A DNA stretch of 64,000 nt from Nocardioides scoriae (GTDB lineage Bacteria; Actinomycetota; Actinomycetes; Propionibacteriales; Nocardioidaceae). Shown piece by piece: positions 43,085-50,082 of this stretch. The stretch's first letter is position 1. The number at the start of each line of letters is the position of its first letter. The notes below the pieces were generated by a model. It was not told the origin of the DNA, did no database searches, and was given only the letters and a program-made list of their open reading frames with translations. A program made the translations under genes and the position numbers. The stretch is taken from NCBI RefSeq assembly GCF_900104965.1, contig NZ_LT629757.1:1302001-1366000 (forward strand), given 5' to 3'.

Positions 43085-43498
43085 TCAGAGCCGGGCCACG
43101 AAGCGCCGCCCGCGCAGCGCCTCCTCCACCAGCCCGACCTCGCGGCGCAACCCGATCAGCCGGGCCGACTCCTGCTGCCAGGTCTGCACGGCCGCCTCCA
43201 CGACGTCGGGGTCGGCCACCTCGCGCAGCTCACCACGGGCCTGGCTCAGGCCCCGGTTGACGGCGTCCTGGCACGCCTCGACGTGGAGCACAGCGAACCG
43301 GGCGAGCACCACGACGTGGCGCCGGACGGCCGGGTAGGAGCGGTACTCCGGGGGGCACAGGTCGAGCAGCCACGAGGTGGCGGTCGCCTCCCAGTCGGGG
43401 ACCCCGGGCGGTCGGACCTCGTGGGGCCAGCCCGGCGGGGCGACGCCGGCGCTCCCCTGCGGCCGGTGGCGGGGCTGGCGGGCGGGCGGCGAGAACAT
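43085..43498 (-). CDS. Small helical protein of unknown function behind a LexA-type box
   Basis: 137 residues. The first 35 are proline/arginine-rich and probably disordered; the rest is helical (YPAVRRHVVVLARFAVLHVEACQDAVNRGLSQARGELREVADPDVVEAAVQTWQQESARLIGLRREVGLVEEALRGRRF). No domain is recognised. The ATG at 43498 is preceded by TAGGAT and six bases (leaderless), and a perfect SOS box covers the -35 position (43519-43534). It is therefore a candidate DNA-damage-inducible gene. The stop lies ten bases before the NUDIX -10 region. Confidence 0.65.
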   Translation of the reverse strand: MFSPPARQPRHRPQGSAGVAPPGWPHEVRPPGVPDWEATATSWLLDLCPPEYRSYPAVRRHVVVLARFAVLHVEACQDAVNRGLSQARGELREVADPDVVEAAVQTWQQESARLIGLRREVGLVEEALRGRRFVARL

Positions 43499-43518
43499 GC
43501 GCTGATCCTAGCCGACCT

Positions 43519-43534
43519 TCGAACACGTGTTCGA
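43519..43534. promoter_or_regulatory. LexA/SOS box, 16-nt perfect palindrome
   Basis: TCGAACACGTGTTCGA fits the actinobacterial and Bacillus-type LexA consensus CGAAC-N4-GTTCG exactly and is fully palindromic. It lies 20 bases upstream of the minus-strand ATG at 43498, over that gene's -35, and about 100 bases upstream of the YCII-domain gene on the plus strand. Confidence 0.8.
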
Positions 43535-43631
43535 TCCTCGACGAGATCCGGTCCACCTGTCGATCTCGGGGCGCCTCGTTCGTCAAGGTGGTGTGGCGGA
43601 CCTCGCCACCCACCTCGAGAGGATCGATCCC

Positions 43632-44015
43632 ATGACCGACACCTACGTCTTCCTCATCCGCGAGCACGACTGGGACTCCGACCGGTTCCTGCCCGGGGCC
43701 GAGGAGGCACCCGACCTCGACGCGACCTTCGGGGAGCACCGCGAGTTCCAGGAGGCGGTCGCGGCGCTCGGCGCCCGCATCGTCGGCGGCCAGGCCCTGC
43801 AGCACGCCCGGCACGGCGGGGTGGTCACGCCCGGACCGGAGGGGCGCCAGGTCGAGGACGCCGTGTGGACCGACAGCCCGTACGCCGACTCCAGCGAGCT
43901 GATCACCGGCTTCTACGCCGTGGAGTGCGCCGACGACGCGCAGGCCCGCACGGTCGCAGCGCTGGTCCCGACCAACGGCACCGTGGAGTGGCGCAAGGTC
44001 TTCCCCACCGGGTGA
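43632..44015 (+). CDS. YCII-related (DGPF) domain protein
   Basis: 127 residues. The YCII/DGPF pattern is visible: MTDTYVFLIREHDWD, FGEHREFQEAVAALGARIVGGQAL, VWTDSPYADSSELITGFYAVECADDAQA. The start ATG 43632 follows GAGAGGA; the longer frame to 43527 contains the SOS box and is rejected. Such proteins are small dimeric barrels that may be enzymes; in many actinobacteria one or more lie beside a sigma factor of the ECF42 group, as here (44 bases apart). Possible SOS control from the upstream box is uncertain. Confidence 0.82.
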   Translation: MTDTYVFLIREHDWDSDRFLPGAEEAPDLDATFGEHREFQEAVAALGARIVGGQALQHARHGGVVTPGPEGRQVEDAVWTDSPYADSSELITGFYAVECADDAQARTVAALVPTNGTVEWRKVFPTG

Positions 44016-44059
44016 CCCGACGCTGTCGGGACGCACGGCCGCTGGGCCACGATGGGGTC

Positions 44060-45340
44060 GTGCGTCCCACCAGCGAGCAGTTCCGGGCGGCCTGGCCGCG
44101 GGCCGTCCGGGTGGTGGCCGCGTGGAGCGGCAGCCTGGACGCGGCCGAGGACCACGTCGCGGAGGCCATGGCGCGCGCGGTCGAGCACGACGACGTCGAG
44201 GACCTCACCGCCTGGTGCGTGCGGGTCGCGAAGCGGTCCCTGATCGACGAGCGCCGGCGCGCCGAGGTGCTCACCCGGATCACGCCCGACCTCGCCCGGG
44301 CGGAGGTGGCAGCGACCGTGACCGACGACCGCGACGGCCCCGACGCCGGCACCCTGCCGGACGGTCTCGACGACCGCACCGCCCTGCTGTTCGTCGCCTG
44401 CGACCCGGCCCTGTCCCCCGGCGCCCAGCTGGTCCTGGCCCTGCGGGTGGTGTGCGGCCTGCCGCTGCGCGAGGTCGCCCGCCACCTCGGCCTGACCGAG
44501 ACCACGGCCGCGGCCCGGCTCACGCGCGCCAAGCGCTCCCTCGCCCGGGCCCGTGGCAGCTTCCAGGTGCCCGACGCGGCCGAGCGGCTGGAGCGGCTGC
44601 CGGTCGTGGCGGACTGCGTGGCGGGGCTGTTCACGGTCGCGCACCGCGCCGGCTTCGACCCGCCGGACGCCCTGGCCGACACCGGCAGCCAGGCGCTCTC
44701 CCTCGCCGACGCGCTGGTCGCCCTGCACCCGGGCTCGACCGAGCTGCGAGGACTGCGGGCCGTGGTGCGGCTGGGGCTGGCCCGTCGCCCCGGACGGGTC
44801 GACGCGGACGGCGTCGCGCTCACGCTCGCCGAGGTCGACCGCTCCCGCTGGGACACCCGGCTGGTGCGGCTCGGGCTCGCCGACGCCACGAGCGCAGCGG
44901 CCGGCGACGGACGCTTCGCCCTCGAGGCCGCCATCTCCGGCCTGCACACGGTGGCCCCGAGCTCCGAGCTGACGGACTGGCCGCGCATCGTGCAGCTCTA
45001 CGGCGCGCTCGAGCAGGTGTGGCCCTCCCCCGCCGTCACGGTGGCCCGTCTGGCGGCCCGTCTGGCGGCCCAGCTGGCGGATCGCCCGCTGCCCGCCGAC
45101 GCCGCCGTCGTGGCCGAGGTCGAGGCCGCCCTGGTGTCGCTGGCGGCCGACGGCCCCGGTTACGCGCGCCGGGACGCGGCGTACGCCCTGGCGGACCTGT
45201 GCTGGCGCACCGGACGCGGCCCGGAGGCGGCGGCGCGCTACCGCGCCCTGGCGCAGCAGGCCGACGGGGAGCCGGTGAGGAGGTTCTGCGAACGTCGCGC
45301 GGCTCAGGCCGAGCGCATCGGGCCGCCGCCGCGGCCGTAG
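44060..45340 (+). CDS. ECF sigma factor with long C-terminal extension (ECF42-type)
   Basis: 426 residues. Region 2 (about 10-75: AAEDHVAEAMARAVEHDDVEDLTAWCVRVAKRSLIDERRR) and region 4 (LSPGAQLVLALRVVCGLPLREVARHLGLTETTAAARLTRAKRSLARAR) are followed by about 240 residues of helical, TPR-like sequence ending with repeated Ala-Arg-Tyr helices. This extension plus the adjacent DGPF protein matches ECF42, which lacks a classical anti-sigma factor. GTG 44060 has CACGAT six bases upstream. The stop is inside the convergent XdhC-like gene (37-base overlap). Confidence 0.85.
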   Translation: MRPTSEQFRAAWPRAVRVVAAWSGSLDAAEDHVAEAMARAVEHDDVEDLTAWCVRVAKRSLIDERRRAEVLTRITPDLARAEVAATVTDDRDGPDAGTLPDGLDDRTALLFVACDPALSPGAQLVLALRVVCGLPLREVARHLGLTETTAAARLTRAKRSLARARGSFQVPDAAERLERLPVVADCVAGLFTVAHRAGFDPPDALADTGSQALSLADALVALHPGSTELRGLRAVVRLGLARRPGRVDADGVALTLAEVDRSRWDTRLVRLGLADATSAAAGDGRFALEAAISGLHTVAPSSELTDWPRIVQLYGALEQVWPSPAVTVARLAARLAAQLADRPLPADAAVVAEVEAALVSLAADGPGYARRDAAYALADLCWRTGRGPEAAARYRALAQQADGEPVRRFCERRAAQAERIGPPPRP

Positions 45341-45783
45341 GACTCGGCGACGACCTCGGCGACCACCGACAGCGCGATCTCGCCCGGCGCCTTGCCGCCG
45401 GTGTCGAGGCCGGCGGGCACGTGCAGCTTGGACAGCCCCGGGGCACCCTCCTCGGTCAGCTCCGCGACCAGGCCCTCGGAGCGGCGCCGGCTCGCCATCA
45501 TCGCGACGTACGACGCGTCGGAGGCCAGCGCGTGCCGCATCACGGCCGGCGCGTCCGGGGCGTCGTGGTCGCACAGCACCACGGCGTCGCCGGCCCGCAG
45601 CGAGAGCCCCTCGACCTCGGCCAGCCCGCGGCCGCCCTCGTCGGGCTCGACCAGGACCGTCTCGCGCCCGACCACGCCCGCGATCGCCGCGACCGCCTCG
45701 GAGATCGGGTTGCGCGTCAGCAGCACCACCCGGCCAGGGGCGCCGCCGTCGTCGGACCAGGGCTGCTCGCGGGGCGTCGTCAT
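45304..45783 (-). CDS. XdhC-like Rossmann-domain protein, short form
   Basis: 159 residues. It contains only the C-terminal NAD-binding-like domain of XdhC/CoxF proteins: AVVLCDHDAPDAPAVMRHALASDASYVAMMASRRR, followed by LHVPAGLDTGGKAPGEIALSVVAEVVAES. The N-terminal CoxI-like half with its Cys motif is absent. Full XdhC proteins insert or protect molybdenum cofactor for xanthine dehydrogenase; this half form might do part of that job, and no molybdoenzyme is nearby. ATG 45783 lies 14 bases after the permease stop, at the end of a five-gene run. Confidence 0.75.
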   Translation of the reverse strand: MTTPREQPWSDDGGAPGRVVLLTRNPISEAVAAIAGVVGRETVLVEPDEGGRGLAEVEGLSLRAGDAVVLCDHDAPDAPAVMRHALASDASYVAMMASRRRSEGLVAELTEEGAPGLSKLHVPAGLDTGGKAPGEIALSVVAEVVAESYGRGGGPMRSA

Positions 45784-45797
45784 GGGGCCAGCCTGCC

Positions 45798-46526
45798 TCA
45801 GGCCAGGCTCCGCACCAACAGGGTCAGCGCCGAGGCCGCGCACAGCGCCAGCACGGCGTACCTCGTCAGGCCGGGGGCCAGGTGGCCCTGCAGCCGCACC
45901 CCCAGGACCTGCCCGAGCAGCAGCACCGGCAGCAGCACCACCGACAGGAGCAGGCTGCCGGGGTGCAGCCGGCCCGCGAGCCCGAGACCGGCCAGGGACA
46001 GGGCCGCCCCGGCCGCGAAGAAGACCGCGAGCGTCGAGCGCAGCTGCTCCGGGGGTCGGCGCTGGTAGACCAGGGCCACGGGCGGGCCGCCGATGGAGGT
46101 CGTGGTGCCGGCCACCCCGGACAGGAACCCGGCGGTGGCCAGCGTCGGGCGCGAGGCGCGCAGCTCCCAGGTGCCGAGGCTCGCCGCGACGGCCAGCAGC
46201 ACCATCACGCCGACCGCGACGCCCAGCGACCGGTCGGAGAACGCCGCCAGCAGCAGCACGCCGACCGCCACGCCCGGGACCCGCGCCCCCAGCACCCAGC
46301 CGAGCCCCGGCCAGTCGATGCCGCGCCTGGAGTGCAGCAGCGTCAGCAGGGGCAGCAGGATCGCCAGCGCGAGCACCAGCTCGGGCATCAGCCGCGGCGC
46401 CACCAGCGTCACCACCGGGGCCGAGACCAGCGCGAGGCCGAGGCCGACGAGGCTCTGGGCCAGGGCCCCCACCAGCACCGCGAGGGCCACGAGGAGCAGG
46501 ACCGGCAGCGAGACCCCGAGGATCAC
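45798..46526 (-). CDS. TauE/SafE-family anion exporter
   Basis: 242 residues, about eight membrane helices in two halves. N-terminal VGALAQSLVGLGLALVSAPVV and second-half LATAGFLSGVAGTTTSIGGPPVALVYQ carry the family's paired G-rich motifs. Members export sulfite, sulfoacetate or similar anions. GTG 46526 starts seven bases after the YjbQ stop. It is the fourth gene of the operon 47872-45304; no sulfur-metabolism gene is adjacent, so the substrate is open. Confidence 0.83.
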   Translation of the reverse strand: MILGVSLPVLLLVALAVLVGALAQSLVGLGLALVSAPVVTLVAPRLMPELVLALAILLPLLTLLHSRRGIDWPGLGWVLGARVPGVAVGVLLLAAFSDRSLGVAVGVMVLLAVAASLGTWELRASRPTLATAGFLSGVAGTTTSIGGPPVALVYQRRPPEQLRSTLAVFFAAGAALSLAGLGLAGRLHPGSLLLSVVLLPVLLLGQVLGVRLQGHLAPGLTRYAVLALCAASALTLLVRSLA

Positions 46527-46533
46527 GCGCCGC

Positions 46534-46938
46534 TCACCCGGGCAGGAAGGACAGCCGGACCTGCCGCTCGGCGTTGTCGACGTTGAGGTCGACCAGGCAG
46601 ATGCTCTGCCAGGTGCCGAGCGCCAGCCGCCCGTCCAGCACCGGCACCGTGGCGTACGGCGGCACCACGGCCGGCATCACGTGCGAGCGGCCGTGCCCGG
46701 GCGAGCCGTGGCGGTGGCGCCAGCGGTCGTCGGCGGGGAGCAGGTCGCCCAGGGCGGCGAGCAGGTCGTCGTCGGACCCGGCGCCGGTCTCGATGACGGC
46801 GATGCCGGCGGTGGCGTGCGGGACGAACAGCTGGAGCAGCCCGTCGCCCTCCCCCGCGACGAAGTCGGCGCAGTCCGAGGTCAGGTCGAGCACGACCTCC
46901 TCGTCACCGGTGCGGTAGCGACGCAGCTCGGACCTCAT
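46534..46938 (-). CDS. YjbQ-family secondary thiamine-phosphate synthase
   Basis: 134 residues of the UPF0047/YjbQ family: LQLFVPHATAGIAVIETG, DDDLLAALGDLLP, HVMPAVVPPYATVPVLDGRLALGTWQSICLVDLN. Conserved His residues (PHATAG, GRSHVMPA) match the family. The E. coli member has weak thiamine-phosphate synthase activity; the natural role is unproven. ATG overlaps the acetyltransferase stop (ATGA). A thiamine-binding protein is encoded two genes upstream in the same operon. Confidence 0.88.
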   Translation of the reverse strand: MRSELRRYRTGDEEVVLDLTSDCADFVAGEGDGLLQLFVPHATAGIAVIETGAGSDDDLLAALGDLLPADDRWRHRHGSPGHGRSHVMPAVVPPYATVPVLDGRLALGTWQSICLVDLNVDNAERQVRLSFLPG

Positions 46939-47561
46939 GGGGTGCTCTCCTCCTGCTGGTGGGTGGTGCTGGTGGTGGGCGCCAGGCCGAGGGCCTGCTC
47001 GACCTGGGCGAGCTGCGGGTCGCGCAGCCCGGCGGCGTCGTGGCGCCACCACACGTCGGGGTAGACCACGCGTCCGCTCATCCAGTCCTCGGCCGCCTCG
47101 AGGCGCACCACCTGGCACGCGGGGGCCGGGGTGCGGTCGGTGGCCGGGGCGATGCCGTGGGCGGCGGCCGGCTCGAACCCGTGGCGGCCGTAGTAGCCGG
47201 GGTCGCCCTCGAGGACCAGCCAGGGGGTCCGGGCGCGACGGGCGGTGGCGACCGCGGCCTCCAGCAGGGCGGCGCCGACGCCGCGGCCCTGGTGCGCGGG
47301 ACGCACCGCGAGCGGGGAGAGCAGCCACACGTCCACCAGGCGGCGACGGGCGTCGAGCCAGGCGCGCGACAGGCCGACGTGGCCGACCAGCTCGCCGTCG
47401 CGCTCGGCGACCAGCGAGGCGCGGAGCAGGTCGGAGGTGCCGACCTGGCGCCACAGGGCCGCCACCTGGTCGCCCTCGGCCCCGAAGGCCTCGCGCACCA
47501 GGGCGAGCACCTGGTCGTCCCACGTCGCCGGGCGCACCACGAGCCCCGGCGGCGGGGTCAC
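46935..47561 (-). CDS. GNAT-family N-acetyltransferase
   Basis: 208 residues. GNAT core: LVVRPATWDDQVLALVREAF, VGHVGLSR, PLAVRPAHQGRGVGAALLEAAVATARRARTPWLVLEGDPGYYGRHGFEPA, with the acetyl-CoA P-loop Q-G-R-G-V-G-A. A C-terminal extension (residues 155-208) ends in an acidic Gln-rich tail. The GTG start overlaps the stop of the MTH1187-family gene and its stop overlaps yjbQ, so it is translationally coupled to both. Substrate unknown. Confidence 0.87.
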   Translation of the reverse strand: MTPPPGLVVRPATWDDQVLALVREAFGAEGDQVAALWRQVGTSDLLRASLVAERDGELVGHVGLSRAWLDARRRLVDVWLLSPLAVRPAHQGRGVGAALLEAAVATARRARTPWLVLEGDPGYYGRHGFEPAAAHGIAPATDRTPAPACQVVRLEAAEDWMSGRVVYPDVWWRHDAAGLRDPQLAQVEQALGLAPTTSTTHQQEESTP

Positions 47562-47872
47562 GACAGCCGCTCCTGCACCCGCTCCACCTTGGCGGCCAGC
47601 TGCCCGTCGTACCCCGGGCGGACGTCGGCCTTGAGCACCAGCCCGACCCGCGGGTAGCGCGCGGCCACCACGTCGACGCACTGCTTGACGACCGCCATCA
47701 CCTCGTCCCACTCCCCCTCGATGTTGGTGAACATCGCGTTGAGCTCGTGGGGCAGGCCGGAGTCGCGGACGACCTGCACGGCGGCGGCGACCGCGTCGCT
47801 GACCCCGCCGTCGGCGGCGGCGGCTCCCTCGAAGGGCGCTCCGGACGGGCTGATGCTGATGGCGACGAGCAT
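47558..47872 (-). CDS. MTH1187/YkoF-type thiamine-binding family protein
   Basis: 104 residues. MLVAISISPSG, then SDAVAAAVQVVRDSGLPHELNAMFTNIEGEWDEVMAVVKQCVDVV, RVGLVLKADVRPG: the family's ferredoxin-like fold. Members bind thiamine or related compounds. First gene of a coupled operon with GNAT, YjbQ, TauE and XdhC-like genes. CAGGGT six bases before the ATG suggests a leaderless transcript. No TPP riboswitch is visible upstream. Confidence 0.85.
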   Translation of the reverse strand: MLVAISISPSGAPFEGAAAADGGVSDAVAAAVQVVRDSGLPHELNAMFTNIEGEWDEVMAVVKQCVDVVAARYPRVGLVLKADVRPGYDGQLAAKVERVQERLS

Positions 47873-47980
47873 GTCCCCACCCTGTCATGCCGCTCCCGGC
47901 GCGCCGTCGTGTTTTCCGGCACCGCCCGCGTGGGCGACAATCAGGCGTCGCGCGGGGGCGCGACGCGGAGGGGGGATCGC

Positions 47981-49996
47981 GTGGACCTCAGGGTCTGGGC
48001 CTCGCGGCTGGCGCTGCTGCTGGTCGCGGTGGTGCTGCTGGCCAACCCCGCGCGCCTGCCCATGGCGTACGCCGCGTGGCCGGCGCTGGGTCTGGTCGTC
48101 GCGCTGCTGCTGCACCTGCCCGCGCGGCTGCGGCTGCGGGCCGCCCTGCTGGTGGTGCTCGTCAGCGCCCCGGCGATCGCGATCGGGTACGACGCCCCCG
48201 TCGTCCTGGGCCTGGCCGGCGCCCTCGCGCTGGTGGCGCCGGCCGTGCTCGTGGCCCGCTGGCTGCTCCCGGACCCCGCGGACCAGGACCCGGGTCCGCC
48301 GCCGGTCGACAGCGCCCGCTTCCTCGCCGTCACCTTCGCCGGTGCCCTGGTCAACCTGCCGCTGCCCGTCGGGGCCGCGCTGGCGCAGGACGGCGCGGCC
48401 GCGGCGGCGTCGATGGCGCTGGTCTCCCTGCTCGGCGCCCAGTCGGCGCTGCTCGTGGTGCTCCCCCTGTTCGTCCGCACCTCCGACCGGCCGGCCTCGG
48501 GCAGCCGCACGGAGCTGGCGCTGCAGCGGCTGCTCGTGGTGGCGGTGGTCGTGGGGGTCTTCGTGCCGCGCTCGACCCTCGGGCTGGCGTTCCTCGTGCC
48601 GCCGGTCCTGGTCTGGGCCGCGGTGCGGGCCCGGCAGCGCGAGGCGCACGTCCAGCTGTTCCTCGTCAGCACCGCCTCCTACGCCTGGTCGGTCGCGGGG
48701 CGAGGTCCCTACGCGCCCGGCTCGGTCGGCGACCTGTCGCCGAGCCTCGAGGCGGCGCTGCTCTACCTCTACGTCCTGGCCCTGTGCTTCTGCTCGGTGC
48801 CGCTCGCCCACGTCGTCGACCGGCTGTCCACGGTCACGCGGCAGGCGGTGGGCGCCTCCTCGGCCGTGGAGCAGATGCTCGACTCCGCCACCGGCACCAT
48901 GTTCGTCGCCGTCGACGGGGCCGGGCTCATCACCCACTTCAACACCGGCGCGCAGCAGACGCTGGGCCTGGCCGCCGAGGAGGCGGTGGGGCGCTCCCCC
49001 GTGGTGTTCATGCCACCGGACGAGATCGAGCGCCAGGCGGCCCACTTCGGGACCGAGCCCGACCCCACACGGGTGATGCTCGCGCAGCTCGAGACCGGCG
49101 AGCGGCGCCCCTGGCACCTGCAGCGCGCCGACGGCAGCCGGCGCACCGTCTCCCTCGGCGTCAGCCGGATCACCGAGCCGTCGGGCCGCGTCGGCGGCCA
49201 CATCTTCACCGGCGAGGACATCACCGAGCGGCTGCGCGCGGAGCAGGCGATGCGCACCGCGCTGGAGCGCGAGCACGAGTCGGTCAAGCGGCTGGAGGAG
49301 GTCGACCGCGTCAAGCAGGAGCTGGTCTCCAACGTCAGCCACGAGCTGCGCACCCCCATCACCAGCATCGCCGGGTACGCCGAGCTGCTCGCCGACCGCA
49401 GCCTGGGCGACCTGGCCCACCCGCAGCTGGACGCCGTGCAGCGCATCGAGCGCAACACGCTGCGCCTGCAGGGCCTGGTCGAGGACCTGCTCACGCTCTC
49501 GCGCGCCGAGGCCGGCCGGCTGCAGCTCGACCGCAGCCCGGTCGACCTGCGCCGCGTGGTCGGCGGCGCCTGGGAGATCTTCGAGGAGCAGCTGCGCCAG
49601 CGCGACCTGCGTGCGGCGCTGCGCCTGCCCTCGGGTCCGGTCACCGTGCTGGGCGACGCCGACGCGCTGGAGCGGGTGGTGACCAACCTGGTCTCCAACG
49701 CGGTGAAGTTCACCCCCGACGGCGGCGAGGTCGAGGTGACCGTCTCGCAGCGGGAGAACGGCGCCGCGCTGCTCGTGGTGCGCGACACCGGCATGGGCAT
49801 CGCGCTGCCCGACCAGGAGCAGCTGTTCACCCGCTTCTTCCGCTCCGCCGCGGCCACCGACGCCGCCATCCAGGGCACCGGCCTGGGCCTGAGCATCGTG
49901 CACGCGATCGTCTCCCACCACGGGGGCCAGGTGTCGATCCGGTCCCGTCCGGGCCAGGGCACGCGCGTCCACGTCGAGCTGCCCGCCACCACCTGA
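47981..49996 (+). CDS. Membrane sensor histidine kinase with PAS domain, copy 1
   Basis: 671 residues. About eight membrane helices (1-290, MASE1-like) are followed by a PAS domain (SSAVEQMLDSATGTMFVAVDG ... HIFTGEDITERLRAEQAM), a short coiled linker, HisKA (VSNVSHELRTPITSIAGYAELL with the phosphorylated His), and HATPase_c with NLVSNAVKFTPDGG, DTGMGI and GTGLGLSIVHAIV. GTG 47981 has a GGAGGGGGGA site about six bases upstream. No response-regulator gene is adjacent. A close paralogue follows after 86 bases. Confidence 0.9.
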   Translation: MDLRVWASRLALLLVAVVLLANPARLPMAYAAWPALGLVVALLLHLPARLRLRAALLVVLVSAPAIAIGYDAPVVLGLAGALALVAPAVLVARWLLPDPADQDPGPPPVDSARFLAVTFAGALVNLPLPVGAALAQDGAAAAASMALVSLLGAQSALLVVLPLFVRTSDRPASGSRTELALQRLLVVAVVVGVFVPRSTLGLAFLVPPVLVWAAVRARQREAHVQLFLVSTASYAWSVAGRGPYAPGSVGDLSPSLEAALLYLYVLALCFCSVPLAHVVDRLSTVTRQAVGASSAVEQMLDSATGTMFVAVDGAGLITHFNTGAQQTLGLAAEEAVGRSPVVFMPPDEIERQAAHFGTEPDPTRVMLAQLETGERRPWHLQRADGSRRTVSLGVSRITEPSGRVGGHIFTGEDITERLRAEQAMRTALEREHESVKRLEEVDRVKQELVSNVSHELRTPITSIAGYAELLADRSLGDLAHPQLDAVQRIERNTLRLQGLVEDLLTLSRAEAGRLQLDRSPVDLRRVVGGAWEIFEEQLRQRDLRAALRLPSGPVTVLGDADALERVVTNLVSNAVKFTPDGGEVEVTVSQRENGAALLVVRDTGMGIALPDQEQLFTRFFRSAAATDAAIQGTGLGLSIVHAIVSHHGGQVSIRSRPGQGTRVHVELPATT

Positions 49997-50082
49997 GCGA
50001 CACCGCACCCCGGCGCTCGCGACGCCGCACGCGACGCGGCACGATGGAGCCGACCGGTCGGGACGCACCGAGAGGAGGCGCC

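Noticed and set aside
42836-44059. Long open frame joining upstream sequence to the sigma factor
   Set aside because: It crosses opposite-strand NUDIX and small genes and the SOS box; the sigma family starts at GTG 44060.
47873-47980. TPP riboswitch upstream of the thiamine-binding/YjbQ operon
   Set aside because: No CUGAGA or related TPP-aptamer core is visible, and the -10 is six bases from the ATG, leaving no leader.
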